DNA of 54,285 nt, from contig CAILVZ010000314.1 in NCBI GenBank assembly GCA_903837825.1, forward strand, positions 1-54,285, read 5' to 3'. This DNA is from Akkermansiaceae bacterium (GTDB taxonomy: Bacteria > Verrucomicrobiota > Verrucomicrobiia > Verrucomicrobiales > Akkermansiaceae). This document shows, one piece after another, positions 1 to 10,729 of the stretch; positions within the stretch are counted from its first letter, which is position 1, and every line of letters begins with the position of its first letter. The notes under the pieces are model-generated. The model was not told where the DNA came from. It saw only the letters and a list, made by a program, of their open reading frames with translations, and did no database searches. The position numbers and the translations under genes are program-made.

Positions 1-117
1 GTTTTACGGTAACTATACTAGAAAACGCCTTAAATTTAACTTTTTTCATTCTTTCTTTAATAACAACAACAACAAAATAAAACTTTAATTTTAGATTATT
101 CGTTTTTTCTTTCATAT

Positions 118-765
118 TTGTTTTTGTTTGCTACGTCAATCGACGAGGTGCTGATCTTGCTCATTGCGCTATTTCTTGGCCTTCCGCTACCACTAGAAGC
201 CGTGCAGATTCTGTGGATTAACATCGTCACCGAAGGAGCGCTGACGATCAACCTAGTGATGGAAGGCCCTGAGGGAGATGAGATGTTACGGCGTCCGATT
301 CCTCGTGAGGAGGCGCTGATCACACGACCCATGCTTGGGAGGTTGTTCTGCATGGTTGCCTCTGCGGTGGTTGCAACCCTTGGCTTTTATGAGTGGCAGC
401 TTTCACATGGATTGCCATTTGGGTTGGTGCGGACGGAGACATTTACCATCCTAGCGGTCAGCCAATGGTTCAATGCGCTCAACTGCCAAAGCGCAACTCA
501 ATCGGTATTTCGGCTCGGTCTCTTCAAGAATCGGTGGCTGCTCAGTGGCTTGCTTCTGGCGAATGCACTCCACCTTGCCGTGATTTACACCGGACCGATG
601 AACCGAATCTTCCACACCCAACCGATCCCGTTTGCCGATTTCTTCCTGATTGGCGTGGTGGCAAGTCTCGTTCTGTGGACCGAGGAAGCCAGAAAGCTCG
701 TGGCACGAGTCCTGGCGAAGCCCCGCCAATTTGATAACTTGATTTCAGCGGAGTGCTTTCGTTGA
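118..765 (+). CDS. C-terminal fragment of cation-transporting P-type ATPase (M5-M10 region); 5' part absent
   Basis: Translation TSIDEVLILLIALFLGLPLPLEAVQILWINIVTEGALTINLVMEGPE resembles the P-type ATPase C-terminal transmembrane domain (xxLPLxxxQxLWINxVTxG). No P-domain upstream; ORF opens with TTG inside an AT-rich segment. Confidence 0.8.
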   Translation: MFLFATSIDEVLILLIALFLGLPLPLEAVQILWINIVTEGALTINLVMEGPEGDEMLRRPIPREEALITRPMLGRLFCMVASAVVATLGFYEWQLSHGLPFGLVRTETFTILAVSQWFNALNCQSATQSVFRLGLFKNRWLLSGLLLANALHLAVIYTGPMNRIFHTQPIPFADFFLIGVVASLVLWTEEARKLVARVLAKPRQFDNLISAECFR

Positions 766-881
766 AAATCGTTCTTTTTCTTTCAAATCAGTCCGCCAAT
801 CGATAGGAAGGAGTTGTCTTAACTGGCTGAGCATTGAAACCCGTTGATTGAACATCCTTTCCGTTAAAGCTGCATTTACTC

Positions 882-3800
882 ATGAATCATTTGTTACGGG
901 TCCTGATTATTTCGGCTGCAACCTGCAATGGTTGCTTTGCTCAGTGGACAGTCGCTCCTGCGGGGAATGGTGCGCTGATGGCGGCATCGTTTGCGCCATT
1001 TAAGCCGAAGGTTCGTTACTACTGGGATAGTAATTATTTCTACGAAGAGTCGGACAGTATCCCGGACCGCACGCGCCAACCGAATCTGATGGTAGGAATC
1101 ACCTCATGGCAGCAACAGGTTCCATTGCCCGCGTCGTATTTCGGCGGAACTACCAATAATGCAGGTTCCGGATCTAGTGGGTATTTGCAGCCAAACTTTT
1201 GGAGAATTCCCTTGGTGCCGGTTGCCGCAGCCTCGCCGATTTCACTAACAGGAAATTTTCTTCGCGGTGCGGTCGCGCTTGGTGCGGACGGGGTGCCTAT
1301 CTTTAACCCGCGAAATAACACGGGCAGGTTTTCACAAGAAATTGGTGAACTGGACGCCTATGGCGGCCACTGCGGGCTTGGAGATGATTATCATTATCAT
1401 ATTTTCCCGGTTCACTTAATCCCAGTGGTTGGCAATGCTAAACCCATTGCGTGGGGGCTTGATGGCTACCCAGTTTATGGTTATGTGGAACCAGACGGCA
1501 GCACCATGCAGGCGCTTGATAGTGATGGGGGTCACACGCACGGATCTTGGGGTTATCACTACCACGCACGTGGGACGCTGAATTCGGCGACGAACACTTG
1601 GACGCCTTCATCTCCCTACATGATGAACTCGATGCATGGCACGGTGGTCAATTATGATTCCCAGATTGATCCGCAGCCGAATGCTTCTGGACTGCGTGGT
1701 TCTGGAACCGGCGGATACACCGCGGCTCCGGTTGCGGGCGCGACGATCACTGCGTTTAAAAACCCAGTCGCTCTTACTCTCAGTGGCGGGCATCTTGTCG
1801 AGAATCCCAGTGGAACCCCGAGTGACGACAACTGGCTCATGCGCTACACGGCGAATAGCACCACCTACGATATTTGTTGGCAACTGAATCGTTCAGTGAA
1901 TCCAAAGACCATGACCATCACCTGGAGGCACCCAACGTCTGGAACGACCACAACGACCTATGCCAATTCTGGGAACCGAATCACGGCGTATTCTATGGCG
2001 GCATCGAGTATGAAGAAGCTTCCAGATACGGGGCAGCTTCTGCCCGCCACGGCCATGGTGGGAGAGGACTCGGACTATACCATGAACGCACCCTCGTTTA
2101 CCGACAACAATAATGGCACGATCACGGACAACGTCACGGGATTGATGTGGCAAAAAACGGATAACGGTGAGTGCACGTGGGAGAATGCGGTCTCCAACGC
2201 CTCATCCATCACCACCGGTGGATACAGCGACTGGCGGCTACCGACACCCAGCGAGGCATTTAGCATTCTGAATCACCAGTTGAATCCGGCGCTTAACTCA
2301 GTCTATTTCACCAACCATGCTGGAGTCAGCCCAGACTACTGGTGGACGAGTGATATCTTCGGCAGCAGTACGACCAATGTATGGTGCACTAACTCGGGTG
2401 GTGGACTGGGGCCGAAGCCAAAAGCAGAGACGTTGAGTGCGGGTGGTTCTAAATGGTACCATGCCCGCTACGTGCGCGGCGCTAAGCCCAACAATGGACA
2501 CAGCTATATCAACAATGGTGACGGAACGATCACCGATACCGATACCAACCTCATGTGGTCACAGGCGCCCAGCTCAAGCCTGAGTTGGTCTGCTGGAGTC
2601 GCCTATGCAGAGGGGCTTGCACTCGCCGGGTACTCGGATTGGCGGCTTCCCAACGTGAAAGAATTGCAGTCATTGGTGGATATCACCCGAGCCACTGCGA
2701 CCGGTGCAACCACTTCGGCCTGCATCAACCGCACGTTGTTCCCCGCTGCAAGCGCAACTGCATATTGGTCATCAACCTCGGTAAAGTCCGGCACGTTCAC
2801 GGAGGCGTGGCTCGTCGAGTTCGGCGTAAACACAAGCGCGAATCCAAGCCGAAATGCTCAGGGGATCGTGAGTTACGAACCATACACTTCAAGCTACCCC
2901 GTGTTTGCGGTGCGATCGCTATCCGCCTCTTCGATTACCCAAGGGCGAGCCACCACGACGACTACCAATCTTTTGTCTACGGGTCAGCGTGTGAGTGGCG
3001 TGGGTAGCATCACGGCCACCGATGGAACGGTATGGACGGTGCCCGCGGTCACCCAGTTTGCCACTGGAACCAAGGCGGCGGATCTTTACAACGAAGTGAC
3101 TGGGGTCACGCCTGCCGGCATTGGCGCTGCAGCTTCTAACATATCAAATGCACCCACGGTGGTCGTGGATGCCGATGGAGAGGTGGTGACGGGTTATATT
3201 TTCGCAGATAATTATTTTGAATTGTATGTCAATGGTTCGCTTGTTGCAGTTGATCCGGTGCCTTACACGCCATTCAATTCGTGCGTGGTGAAGTTCAAGG
3301 CGAAACGTCCGATTTCCTATGCTTTCAAGCTGGTGGATTGGGAGGAAAACCTTGGACTAGGAACCGAATTGAATGGTGGAAATGCATATTATCCTGGGGA
3401 TGGAGGCCTGATGGCAAGTTTTAGCGATGGCACGGTCACCAATGGCAGCTGGAAGGCGCAGAGTTTTAATATCGCTCCGTTGGATAGCCCAAGTGTTGTC
3501 ACCGAGCTTTCTAATGGAACTCATGATTCCTCGGCGGCTACCACCCATAATCTCACCCAAACGGCGTATGCGCTGCATTACGCGGTGCCTTCGGATTGGT
3601 ATTCGAAGACGTACAATGACTCGGGATGGCCAAATGCCACGACCTACACCGAGGCGACCGTCGGGGTGAACAATAAGCCCGCATTCACGAATTTCCCCGC
3701 GCAATTTAGTAATAGTGGCGCGCAGTTCATTTGGTCTTCAAACCTCGTGCTCGATAACGAGGTCATCGTCCGCTACACGGGGCCTTCTGCTGTGGTTTTG

Positions 3801-4862
3801 CCTCCAAGCATCTCCGAGGTGCTGACTCGCCCAAATACGCCGACCTATATGGATTCGGTTTACGTTACCGCCAAGCTCCAAGGGGGGACGGGTGCGACGG
3901 TCGGGCAAGCGCAGCTAACCTATAGCAATGGCAGTCAGAGCACGAGCACCGTTTTCACTGAGACGATGGCCGCAACTGCGACCCCTGATAAGGCTGGCTG
4001 GGATGGCAGCGGTGCAAATAATTCATGGGTGGTAACGAACACCAGTGGTGGTGTTGGAAATGTCAAACAGACGCTCGCCGCCAATCATGGCACTGGCAAT
4101 CCATGTGGCCTCGACATGAACAAAGGTTCATCGAATGCCGCGGCAACCATGGTCACCACCACGAATCCCATCAACGCAACGGGCACATCCGGTTACGTCG
4201 AATTCTGGACGGCAACCACCAATCTCACTGCTGGACTGGGATGGAATTTTCAGACTTCGACCGATGGAGTCAATTGGACAACGCGTGTAACCGAACTTAC
4301 TGGAAGCAATCATGCTTTTGCTTCATCTCACTATAATTTGTTATCGACGGAACGGGTAAGCACGCTGAAAATACGCTTCCAGTTTACAGGGAATGGGACG
4401 GGTGGTTCGACGGGTCCGAGTGTGCAAATTGATGATGTGAAGGTGGTAACCACCACTGGATCTGCTGCGGTTTCTTTGGCCATGGTTGATGATGGGCTTC
4501 ACGGCGACGGTGCTGCGAGTGATGGAGTATACGGCGCGCTGATTCCAGTATTTCCTGCAGGCACGGCACTATCGTATAGCATCACGATTACCGACAGCGA
4601 CGGTGCATCCGTATCGTCCGCCACCTCAGGATCCTATACTGTAAGCGCAACCACTCCGCCATCGAGTTTCGCTGCTAGCACGACAAGATCGGGTAATGAT
4701 GTGGTGCTTCAATGGCCCTCACAAGTCGGCACTAGCTATTCGGTTCAATGGTCGGCTGACCTCATTCAATGGACCAATGTTCCCGTGGGGCAGACAAATA
4801 CTTGGACGGATCTTGGGGCAGTAAGTTCAGCTTCAAAACGCTTCTATCGAGTCATGCGGTGA
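882..4862 (+). CDS. Large secreted protein with YHYH domain and two DUF1566-like repeats
   Basis: N-terminal signal peptide (MNHLLRVLIISAATCNGCFAQ); GGHCGLGDDYHYH and GGHTHGSWGYHYH motifs; two 'DGTITDxxTxLMWxx...GYSDWRLPxxxE' blocks; C-terminal YSVQWSADLIQWTNV...RFYRVMR tail. Confidence 0.8.
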   Translation: MNHLLRVLIISAATCNGCFAQWTVAPAGNGALMAASFAPFKPKVRYYWDSNYFYEESDSIPDRTRQPNLMVGITSWQQQVPLPASYFGGTTNNAGSGSSGYLQPNFWRIPLVPVAAASPISLTGNFLRGAVALGADGVPIFNPRNNTGRFSQEIGELDAYGGHCGLGDDYHYHIFPVHLIPVVGNAKPIAWGLDGYPVYGYVEPDGSTMQALDSDGGHTHGSWGYHYHARGTLNSATNTWTPSSPYMMNSMHGTVVNYDSQIDPQPNASGLRGSGTGGYTAAPVAGATITAFKNPVALTLSGGHLVENPSGTPSDDNWLMRYTANSTTYDICWQLNRSVNPKTMTITWRHPTSGTTTTTYANSGNRITAYSMAASSMKKLPDTGQLLPATAMVGEDSDYTMNAPSFTDNNNGTITDNVTGLMWQKTDNGECTWENAVSNASSITTGGYSDWRLPTPSEAFSILNHQLNPALNSVYFTNHAGVSPDYWWTSDIFGSSTTNVWCTNSGGGLGPKPKAETLSAGGSKWYHARYVRGAKPNNGHSYINNGDGTITDTDTNLMWSQAPSSSLSWSAGVAYAEGLALAGYSDWRLPNVKELQSLVDITRATATGATTSACINRTLFPAASATAYWSSTSVKSGTFTEAWLVEFGVNTSANPSRNAQGIVSYEPYTSSYPVFAVRSLSASSITQGRATTTTTNLLSTGQRVSGVGSITATDGTVWTVPAVTQFATGTKAADLYNEVTGVTPAGIGAAASNISNAPTVVVDADGEVVTGYIFADNYFELYVNGSLVAVDPVPYTPFNSCVVKFKAKRPISYAFKLVDWEENLGLGTELNGGNAYYPGDGGLMASFSDGTVTNGSWKAQSFNIAPLDSPSVVTELSNGTHDSSAATTHNLTQTAYALHYAVPSDWYSKTYNDSGWPNATTYTEATVGVNNKPAFTNFPAQFSNSGAQFIWSSNLVLDNEVIVRYTGPSAVVLPPSISEVLTRPNTPTYMDSVYVTAKLQGGTGATVGQAQLTYSNGSQSTSTVFTETMAATATPDKAGWDGSGANNSWVVTNTSGGVGNVKQTLAANHGTGNPCGLDMNKGSSNAAATMVTTTNPINATGTSGYVEFWTATTNLTAGLGWNFQTSTDGVNWTTRVTELTGSNHAFASSHYNLLSTERVSTLKIRFQFTGNGTGGSTGPSVQIDDVKVVTTTGSAAVSLAMVDDGLHGDGAASDGVYGALIPVFPAGTALSYSITITDSDGASVSSATSGSYTVSATTPPSSFAASTTRSGNDVVLQWPSQVGTSYSVQWSADLIQWTNVPVGQTNTWTDLGAVSSASKRFYRVMR

Positions 4863-4866
4863 TCTT

Positions 4867-6024
4867 GTGATGCGTAGTTTATCGATCATTGTCGCGGTTT
4901 TCTGTTTCGTGTTGACCGCGCAGGCGCATCCGAATTTTCAGAACCCTCTTTCGGTTAGGTTTGAGCCGTCGCTCGTGCGGTTGGTCGTTGGTGTCTCGGT
5001 CAAGGAGCTTTCCATCGCACAAGGTGTGGCAGTGGTGCCCGCCGATGGAGTCGGTCGACTGGATACGGCTGCCATTCAAAGAGCCGCAGTTGGGCATCGA
5101 GAGTATGTGGTTAATCACCTCAAACTAGCAGCACGCCAAGTCCAACTGGTTGGCAAGGTCACGCGACTCATGTCCCCGCCATTTTTTGCGGATCCTGCAC
5201 AAACTTTCTATCAGTATGAAATCGAGTATCATCTGAATGGACCGCCAGTAGCAGAAATCGAATTTTACCATGACATGCTCAAGGAGTGGCCGTACGCCAT
5301 CGGGACATCATGGAACGTGAGCTACGTAATCCGGTTGCTGGATGAGGATGCCGCCAATCCGATGTCGTGGCTGCTTCGCTACCAGCAACCATCCATGATT
5401 CCCACAGGGTGGAAACTCCCAGATCCACCCAAGCCGATTTTCGTTGAGAGCAACCCTTCCCGAAATTTTCGTGAATATCTGTGGAATGGGATCATCCATA
5501 TTTTGAGGGGATATGATCACCTGCTTTTTGTGGCCGCTTTGGTCATCGGATCGATTCGTTTTTGGGAGATGGTGAAGGTGATCGGGGCCTTCACTCTGGC
5601 ACACACTTTGACTCTAGCACTCAGTGTTTTCGGAATTTTCCGGTTACCAGCTTCCGTGGTGGAGCCGATCATTGCTCTGAGCATTGTGCTTGTGGCATTA
5701 GAAAATGTCATCTGGCCAAACCGTGCGCACTCAAAGGTTAGACTTGGGGTGGCCTTTGGCTTTGGCCTAATTCATGGACTTGGCTTCGCGGGAGGATTGA
5801 TGACGGTGATGGCAGGCTTGCCACCGGTTGGGATCTGGGTGGCACTCGCTGCCTTTAGTCTCGGGGTAGAGGTTGGCCATCAGGTGGTGGTGTTGCCATT
5901 GTTTGGCTTGTTGGTGATGAGTAATGGCCAACTGTCAAAGGCCCTTCACTCGCGAGTGCCGCGATTCGCGTCGATCATGATCGCATGCTGCGGGATCTAT
6001 TACCTTTTCATTGCCCTGCGATGA
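4867..6024 (+). CDS. HupE/UreJ family membrane protein (long periplasmic N-terminal domain type)
   Basis: Signal peptide, then HILRGYDHLLFVAALVIG...FTLAHTLTLALSVFG...VALENV...GFGLIHGLGFAGGL, characteristic of HupE_UreJ_2-type proteins. Confidence 0.8.
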   Translation: MMRSLSIIVAVFCFVLTAQAHPNFQNPLSVRFEPSLVRLVVGVSVKELSIAQGVAVVPADGVGRLDTAAIQRAAVGHREYVVNHLKLAARQVQLVGKVTRLMSPPFFADPAQTFYQYEIEYHLNGPPVAEIEFYHDMLKEWPYAIGTSWNVSYVIRLLDEDAANPMSWLLRYQQPSMIPTGWKLPDPPKPIFVESNPSRNFREYLWNGIIHILRGYDHLLFVAALVIGSIRFWEMVKVIGAFTLAHTLTLALSVFGIFRLPASVVEPIIALSIVLVALENVIWPNRAHSKVRLGVAFGFGLIHGLGFAGGLMTVMAGLPPVGIWVALAAFSLGVEVGHQVVVLPLFGLLVMSNGQLSKALHSRVPRFASIMIACCGIYYLFIALR

Positions 6025-6250
6025 AGTTTTGGGTTCTCCTGTGTGGATTTTGATTGGGGGATCGAAGCCGATCGCCATGCCCTTCGCCGGCGGGATGCTG
6101 AGTGGGCTGGTGCACCGTCTCTTGATCACCTCAGTGATCTTCATCTACTTGAGGTCAAGAGATCTCAAGGCAAAAGGCAACTCTCGGCCATTGGAGGGGA
6201 AGTGACGCTGTAATCGAGCGCGAGATCCTGCGGAGCGGCGTGGGAGGGGT

Positions 6251-6817
6251 CTATTTCCAGTCCACTGGGACTTCCGCGATGCGGCCGCTTTTATCGTCGT
6301 ATTTGAGCAAGCCGTGTTCGATGGCGTATTCGTGGACACACTTGGTCACCTTCACGTCGAAGGCGCAGTATTCGGCGATTTTCCGGAGTGGAGCGAAGTC
6401 GCCAGATTTTTTGTGTTCCTGCCACCAGCGGAGCGCATCGAGGCCGTCTGCCGTTTTTCCGGTGCCGAGGGTTGCCGATGCCACGGAGTCGAGTTTGAGG
6501 CGGAAGCCTACGATTTTTTCCAACTCGAGCATCATGTCGAGATTGAGCGTCTGCTCGCTGAGCGTGTGGAATACATATGGCTGCAAGACGGGGTAGTCGA
6601 ACTGAAGGTGATTCCAGCCGACGACGAGGTCGGCTCGGACGAGTTCGTCGCCGAGTTTTTCCATCTCGCTCTCTTGGTAGATCTCGTAGGTTCCTCGAGC
6701 GGTGCTGAAGGTCACTGCGACTGAGACTTGCATCTTGTCCTTGTGCGCGAAGCCACCGACGTCGCCGAAGCTGCGTTGCGTTTCGAGGTCGAAGTATACG
6801 ATGTTTTTCTCAGCCAC
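6251..6817 (-). CDS. DEDD-type 3'-5' exonuclease / RNase H-like domain protein
   Basis: VYFDLETQ...VVGWNHLQFDYPVL...LNLDMMLEL...YCAFDVKVT acidic residue pattern. Confidence 0.7.
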   Translation of the reverse strand: MAEKNIVYFDLETQRSFGDVGGFAHKDKMQVSVAVTFSTARGTYEIYQESEMEKLGDELVRADLVVGWNHLQFDYPVLQPYVFHTLSEQTLNLDMMLELEKIVGFRLKLDSVASATLGTGKTADGLDALRWWQEHKKSGDFAPLRKIAEYCAFDVKVTKCVHEYAIEHGLLKYDDKSGRIAEVPVDWK

Positions 6818-6871
6818 GGTTTTTAGTTTGCTTCCGGGTGTGAGCCCGTCAAGGGCCTGAGTGGCGACCGA

Positions 6872-8713
6872 TTAGCCGCGGGAGCCGCGGTCTTCGGTGC
6901 CTTTTTGAGCGCGCTTGCGGGCGTTGGCATCGAGGATTCGCTTGCGCAGGCGGATGTTGAGCGGGGTGGCTTCGACGAGTTCGTCGGCATCGATGTATTC
7001 GATGGCGCGTTCCAGTGAGAAGCGGAGTGCGGGCGTGAGCTTGGAGGTTTTGTCCTTGCCGGATGAGCGCATGTTGTCGAGGTGCTTTTCCTTGACGGGG
7101 TTGACTGGGAGGTCGCCGATGCGCGGGTTTTCACCCACGAGCATGCCGCCGTAAACGGCATCGCCGGGAGCAACGAAGAGGGTGCCGCGGTCTTCCAGCA
7201 TTTGCAGCGAGTAAGGGGTGGCGGTGCCGGAATCCATCGAGACGAGCGTGCCGGTCGTGCGGTTCTGGATTTCGCCAGCGTGCGGGCCGTATTCCTTGAA
7301 TAAGTGGCTCATGATGCCGTGGCCAGAGGTCAGGTTTACGAGTTCGGTTTCAAAGCCGATGAGGCCACGGGTCGGGATGCTGGCTTGAATGAAGACGCGG
7401 CCGCTGGCTTCGGTGTCCATGTGTTCCATGAGTCCCTTGCGGTTCATGAGAATCTTCAGGATCCCTTGGGTGTAGTCGCCTGGGGCTTCGACATAGAGCG
7501 TTTCGAATGGCTCGAGCAGCTTGCCATGGTCATCGCGGCGGAAGATCACGACAGGGCGGGAGACGAGCACTTCGAATCCTTCACGGCGCATTTGTTCGAC
7601 GAGGACGGCGATTTGCATGGCTCCACGGGCGGAGACGTTGAAGAGACCTGCGGTGTCGGTATCTTCCACGGTGATCGAGATGTTGGTCTTTAGTTCGCGC
7701 ATCAGACGGTCGCGAATGGCGCGGGTGGTGACGTGCTTGCCTTCTTTGCCGGCGAGTGGGCCGTCGTTGATGGAGAACTGCATCGAAACCGTGGGCGGGT
7801 CGATGGCGACGAAGGGAAGTGGTTCGATGCTGCCGTCACCGGCGATGGTCTCGCCGATTTGGACATTTTCAATGCCCGCTGCAATTCCGACGATGCCGCC
7901 TGCGCCGCAACCTTCGGAGTCCGTGGTTGCAAGACCGGAGTAAGTGAAGGTTTTGAGGACTTTCGACTGGGTCTTAGTGCCGTCGCCGCGGAGAAGGAAA
8001 ACGGTATCGCCTTTTTTGACGCTGCCGCCGAGAACCTTGCCGATGGCAACGCGGCCGACGTATTCGTCCCACTCGATGTTCGAAACGAGCATCAGGAACG
8101 GGGCATCGGGGTCAGCCTTAGGAGCAGGGATGTGCTCGACGATTTGTTTAAGGAGCGGGATGCAGTCCTTGCGCTCGTCGTCTGGGCTGTCCATGAAATA
8201 GCCGTCACGGGCGGAGCCGTAGGAGAATGGGGCGTTGAACTGGTCTTCATCGGCATCGAGGTCGAGGAAGAGTTCGAGGACTTGGTCGCGGACTTTTGCG
8301 GGATCGGAGAGCGGGCGGTCGATCTTATTGATGACCACGATCGGCTTGAGGCCTTCTTGCATCGCTTTGCGGAGCACGAAGCGGGTTTGTGCTTGAGGAC
8401 CGCCGGAAGCATCCACCACGAGGATGACGCCATCGACCATTTTCATGACCCGTTCCACTTCGGCGCCGAAGTCGGCGTGGCCTGGGGTATCAACGATGTT
8501 GATGGTGTAGCCGTTCCAGAGGATGGAGGTGTTTTTCGCCTTGATGGTGATGCCCTTTTCGCGCTCGAGGTCCATGGAGTCCATGGCGCGCTCGGTGGTG
8601 GCTTGGTTTTCACGGTAGGTGCCGCCGGCTTGGAGAAGCTGGTCAACCAGTGTGGTTTTCCCATGGTCAACGTGGGCAATGATGGCGAGATTTCGAATTT
8701 TCAGATCAGACAT
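6872..8713 (-). CDS. typA: Ribosome-associated translational GTPase TypA/BipA
   Basis: [36 protein letters not shown]; full-length 613 aa with TypA C-terminal domain. Confidence 0.95.
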   Translation of the reverse strand: MSDLKIRNLAIIAHVDHGKTTLVDQLLQAGGTYRENQATTERAMDSMDLEREKGITIKAKNTSILWNGYTINIVDTPGHADFGAEVERVMKMVDGVILVVDASGGPQAQTRFVLRKAMQEGLKPIVVINKIDRPLSDPAKVRDQVLELFLDLDADEDQFNAPFSYGSARDGYFMDSPDDERKDCIPLLKQIVEHIPAPKADPDAPFLMLVSNIEWDEYVGRVAIGKVLGGSVKKGDTVFLLRGDGTKTQSKVLKTFTYSGLATTDSEGCGAGGIVGIAAGIENVQIGETIAGDGSIEPLPFVAIDPPTVSMQFSINDGPLAGKEGKHVTTRAIRDRLMRELKTNISITVEDTDTAGLFNVSARGAMQIAVLVEQMRREGFEVLVSRPVVIFRRDDHGKLLEPFETLYVEAPGDYTQGILKILMNRKGLMEHMDTEASGRVFIQASIPTRGLIGFETELVNLTSGHGIMSHLFKEYGPHAGEIQNRTTGTLVSMDSGTATPYSLQMLEDRGTLFVAPGDAVYGGMLVGENPRIGDLPVNPVKEKHLDNMRSSGKDKTSKLTPALRFSLERAIEYIDADELVEATPLNIRLRKRILDANARKRAQKGTEDRGSRG

Positions 8714-8939
8714 GACGATGGGATAAAGGTGAACCTCCGTGAGAAGGGGGCGCGGCTATGAATGGTTTTGGCCGTCATGGCAAGGCGCGATTGGGGCAAA
8801 TGCCAATTGAAATGGCGGATTTGTGCGAAATCAAGGAATTTTGGACGATTTGTCGAGCATTCGGACCTAGGCTCGAGCACTTCAAAATTCTTTCCATGTC
8901 GCTTGGGCGGCTTCAGCATCCGTCCTAACCGAATCCCAC

Positions 8940-9803
8940 ATGACTTTCTCACGAATTCTTACCCACCCAGGTGGCTCGCACAAAGATGAGTTTTTGGCCT
9001 GTTGCCTTTTACTTGCCGAAAACTCGGTCACGGTCTTCCGCCGTGAGCCGACGGCGGAGGATCTTACGGACCCCAGCACCGCGGTGGTGGACGTCGGGCA
9101 CGAGCATGTGCCTGAGCGAGGGAACTTCGACCACCATCAATTGCCCAAGGATCATCCGCCGACGTGTGCGTTGAGTCTCGTGTTGCAGCATCTCGGGGTC
9201 TACGAGGATGCGCGGAAGTATTGCGACTGGTTGGAGCCCGCCGAGTGGTTCGACACGAGGGGGCCGATCGAAACCGCGCGCTGGCTGGGTGTGGCGCGGG
9301 AAACTTTGTTCAAGCTCCACTCGCCGATCGATACCACGTTGTTGCGCCGTTTCGCAGCCGTGAGCGAATTGCGGCCGGGCGAGCCGCTATGGGAGGTGAT
9401 GCGCTGGATCGGAGCGGATCTCTTGGACTATTTGAAAAACCTGCGCGAGCGGATGGATTTCATCGCCAGCGTGGCGGAGTTTTGGGAAATCGAGACGCCC
9501 AAGGGATCGTTTAAGGTGTTGTTCATGCCGCGCACCGAGCCGCTGCCTGACGAACCATCGGCAGGCTTGCCGCGATTCATCGAGTCGAGTCCGTCAGCCG
9601 GAGGGGTGGTCGGGATGGTTTACCCTGATCGCCGGGGAGAGGGGTACGGGCTTTCTCGTCACCAAGATGATCCGGGATTGGATTTCACGCGGATCGAGGG
9701 ATGCGACGATGTTCATTTTGCTCACGCCCGTGGGTTTGTGGCCAAGACCTCAGCAACCGATCCGAAGCGGTTGCGGGAATTGTTAGCCCAGGCGTGGGTT
9801 TGA
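8940..9803 (+). CDS. MYG1/UPF0160 family protein (DHH-like predicted exonuclease)
   Basis: THPGGSHKDEFLACCLLL, VVDVGHEHVPERGNFDHHQ and C-terminal VHFAHARGFVAKT match the MYG1 motif layout. Confidence 0.75.
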   Translation: MTFSRILTHPGGSHKDEFLACCLLLAENSVTVFRREPTAEDLTDPSTAVVDVGHEHVPERGNFDHHQLPKDHPPTCALSLVLQHLGVYEDARKYCDWLEPAEWFDTRGPIETARWLGVARETLFKLHSPIDTTLLRRFAAVSELRPGEPLWEVMRWIGADLLDYLKNLRERMDFIASVAEFWEIETPKGSFKVLFMPRTEPLPDEPSAGLPRFIESSPSAGGVVGMVYPDRRGEGYGLSRHQDDPGLDFTRIEGCDDVHFAHARGFVAKTSATDPKRLRELLAQAWV

Positions 9804-9910
9804 GAGGGCATTTTGTTTACTTTCATGAAAAACAAGCCCTTGCGCCGAATCATGAACCGTGGGACTCGTAGCGGGTGCTGGTTCGGCACAATCCTTTCGA
9901 CTCCATCCTC

Positions 9911-10729
9911 ATGCGTGAAACCCTAATTGTCATCGGCCTCATGGTTCTTGCCATGGCGCTGCGCTCGGCGCGCATGGGATTTTTTCGAAAATTGGGGGCG
10001 CTTACGTTTTTAGCGGCGAGTTCTTGCCTCTTTTATTTTCTAACAGGAAATCTTGTCGGTGGGGTGTTTGGGGTGATCTTGTGGTTATTTCTGCCGTGGG
10101 TTGAGTTACTGACTCGCATCCGGCGGATGCGTTTGCCGCTCAACAATCGCTTGCGCCACCGTGAGGTTCCGAATCCTTCATTTTTCCCCAATGCGAGTGA
10201 GTCCGCTGCGGCGATGGAAGAGGCGGGATTCGAGCATGTTTCGGATTGCGGTTGGGAATGGGCGGGGATGCAGCAATTTTTCCGGCTGTTCTGGCATCCA
10301 GAAGAGCGAGCCGTTGCGGCGGTGTGCCTTTGCGAGCAGAGCGACGTGGCATTTGCGTTTGTTTCGATTACCTCGTACGACGACGATGGATGCACTTGGC
10401 GCACCACCAATTTCCCGTTTGCGCCTACGCTTCAATGCTCACCCAATGTCCAGTGGAATCACGTTCCTTGCGATAAAAGTTGTTTTCACGAAATTCTAAC
10501 AGATCACCGCAATTACTTAGGGCGCGTGCGTGTTCCAATCGGTCACTTGAGAATGCCGGACCCAGAGGAGATCGAGGATGCGATCGAGTTGGAAATGCGC
10601 AAACAGGTTGAGCACAATCTAGCAGCAGGGATCATCCGGTTGACGGGCGATGGCCACTTTCAATACTCCAAGCGCGGCCTCATTTTCCTATGGGGCCAAT
10701 TCATCAAGGACATGGTCCGGCTTTGTTAG
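9911..10729 (+). CDS. Conserved hypothetical protein with N-terminal transmembrane helices
   Basis: ORF 9875-10729; likely start ATG at 9911 (MRETLIVIGLMVLAMALR); two hydrophobic segments then soluble domain. Confidence 0.6.
   Translation: MRETLIVIGLMVLAMALRSARMGFFRKLGALTFLAASSCLFYFLTGNLVGGVFGVILWLFLPWVELLTRIRRMRLPLNNRLRHREVPNPSFFPNASESAAAMEEAGFEHVSDCGWEWAGMQQFFRLFWHPEERAVAAVCLCEQSDVAFAFVSITSYDDDGCTWRTTNFPFAPTLQCSPNVQWNHVPCDKSCFHEILTDHRNYLGRVRVPIGHLRMPDPEEIEDAIELEMRKQVEHNLAAGIIRLTGDGHFQYSKRGLIFLWGQFIKDMVRLC

Noticed and set aside
7733-8761. 342-aa plus-strand ORF
   Set aside because: Entirely antisense to typA; composition reflects codon-position GC bias of the opposite strand (shadow ORF).
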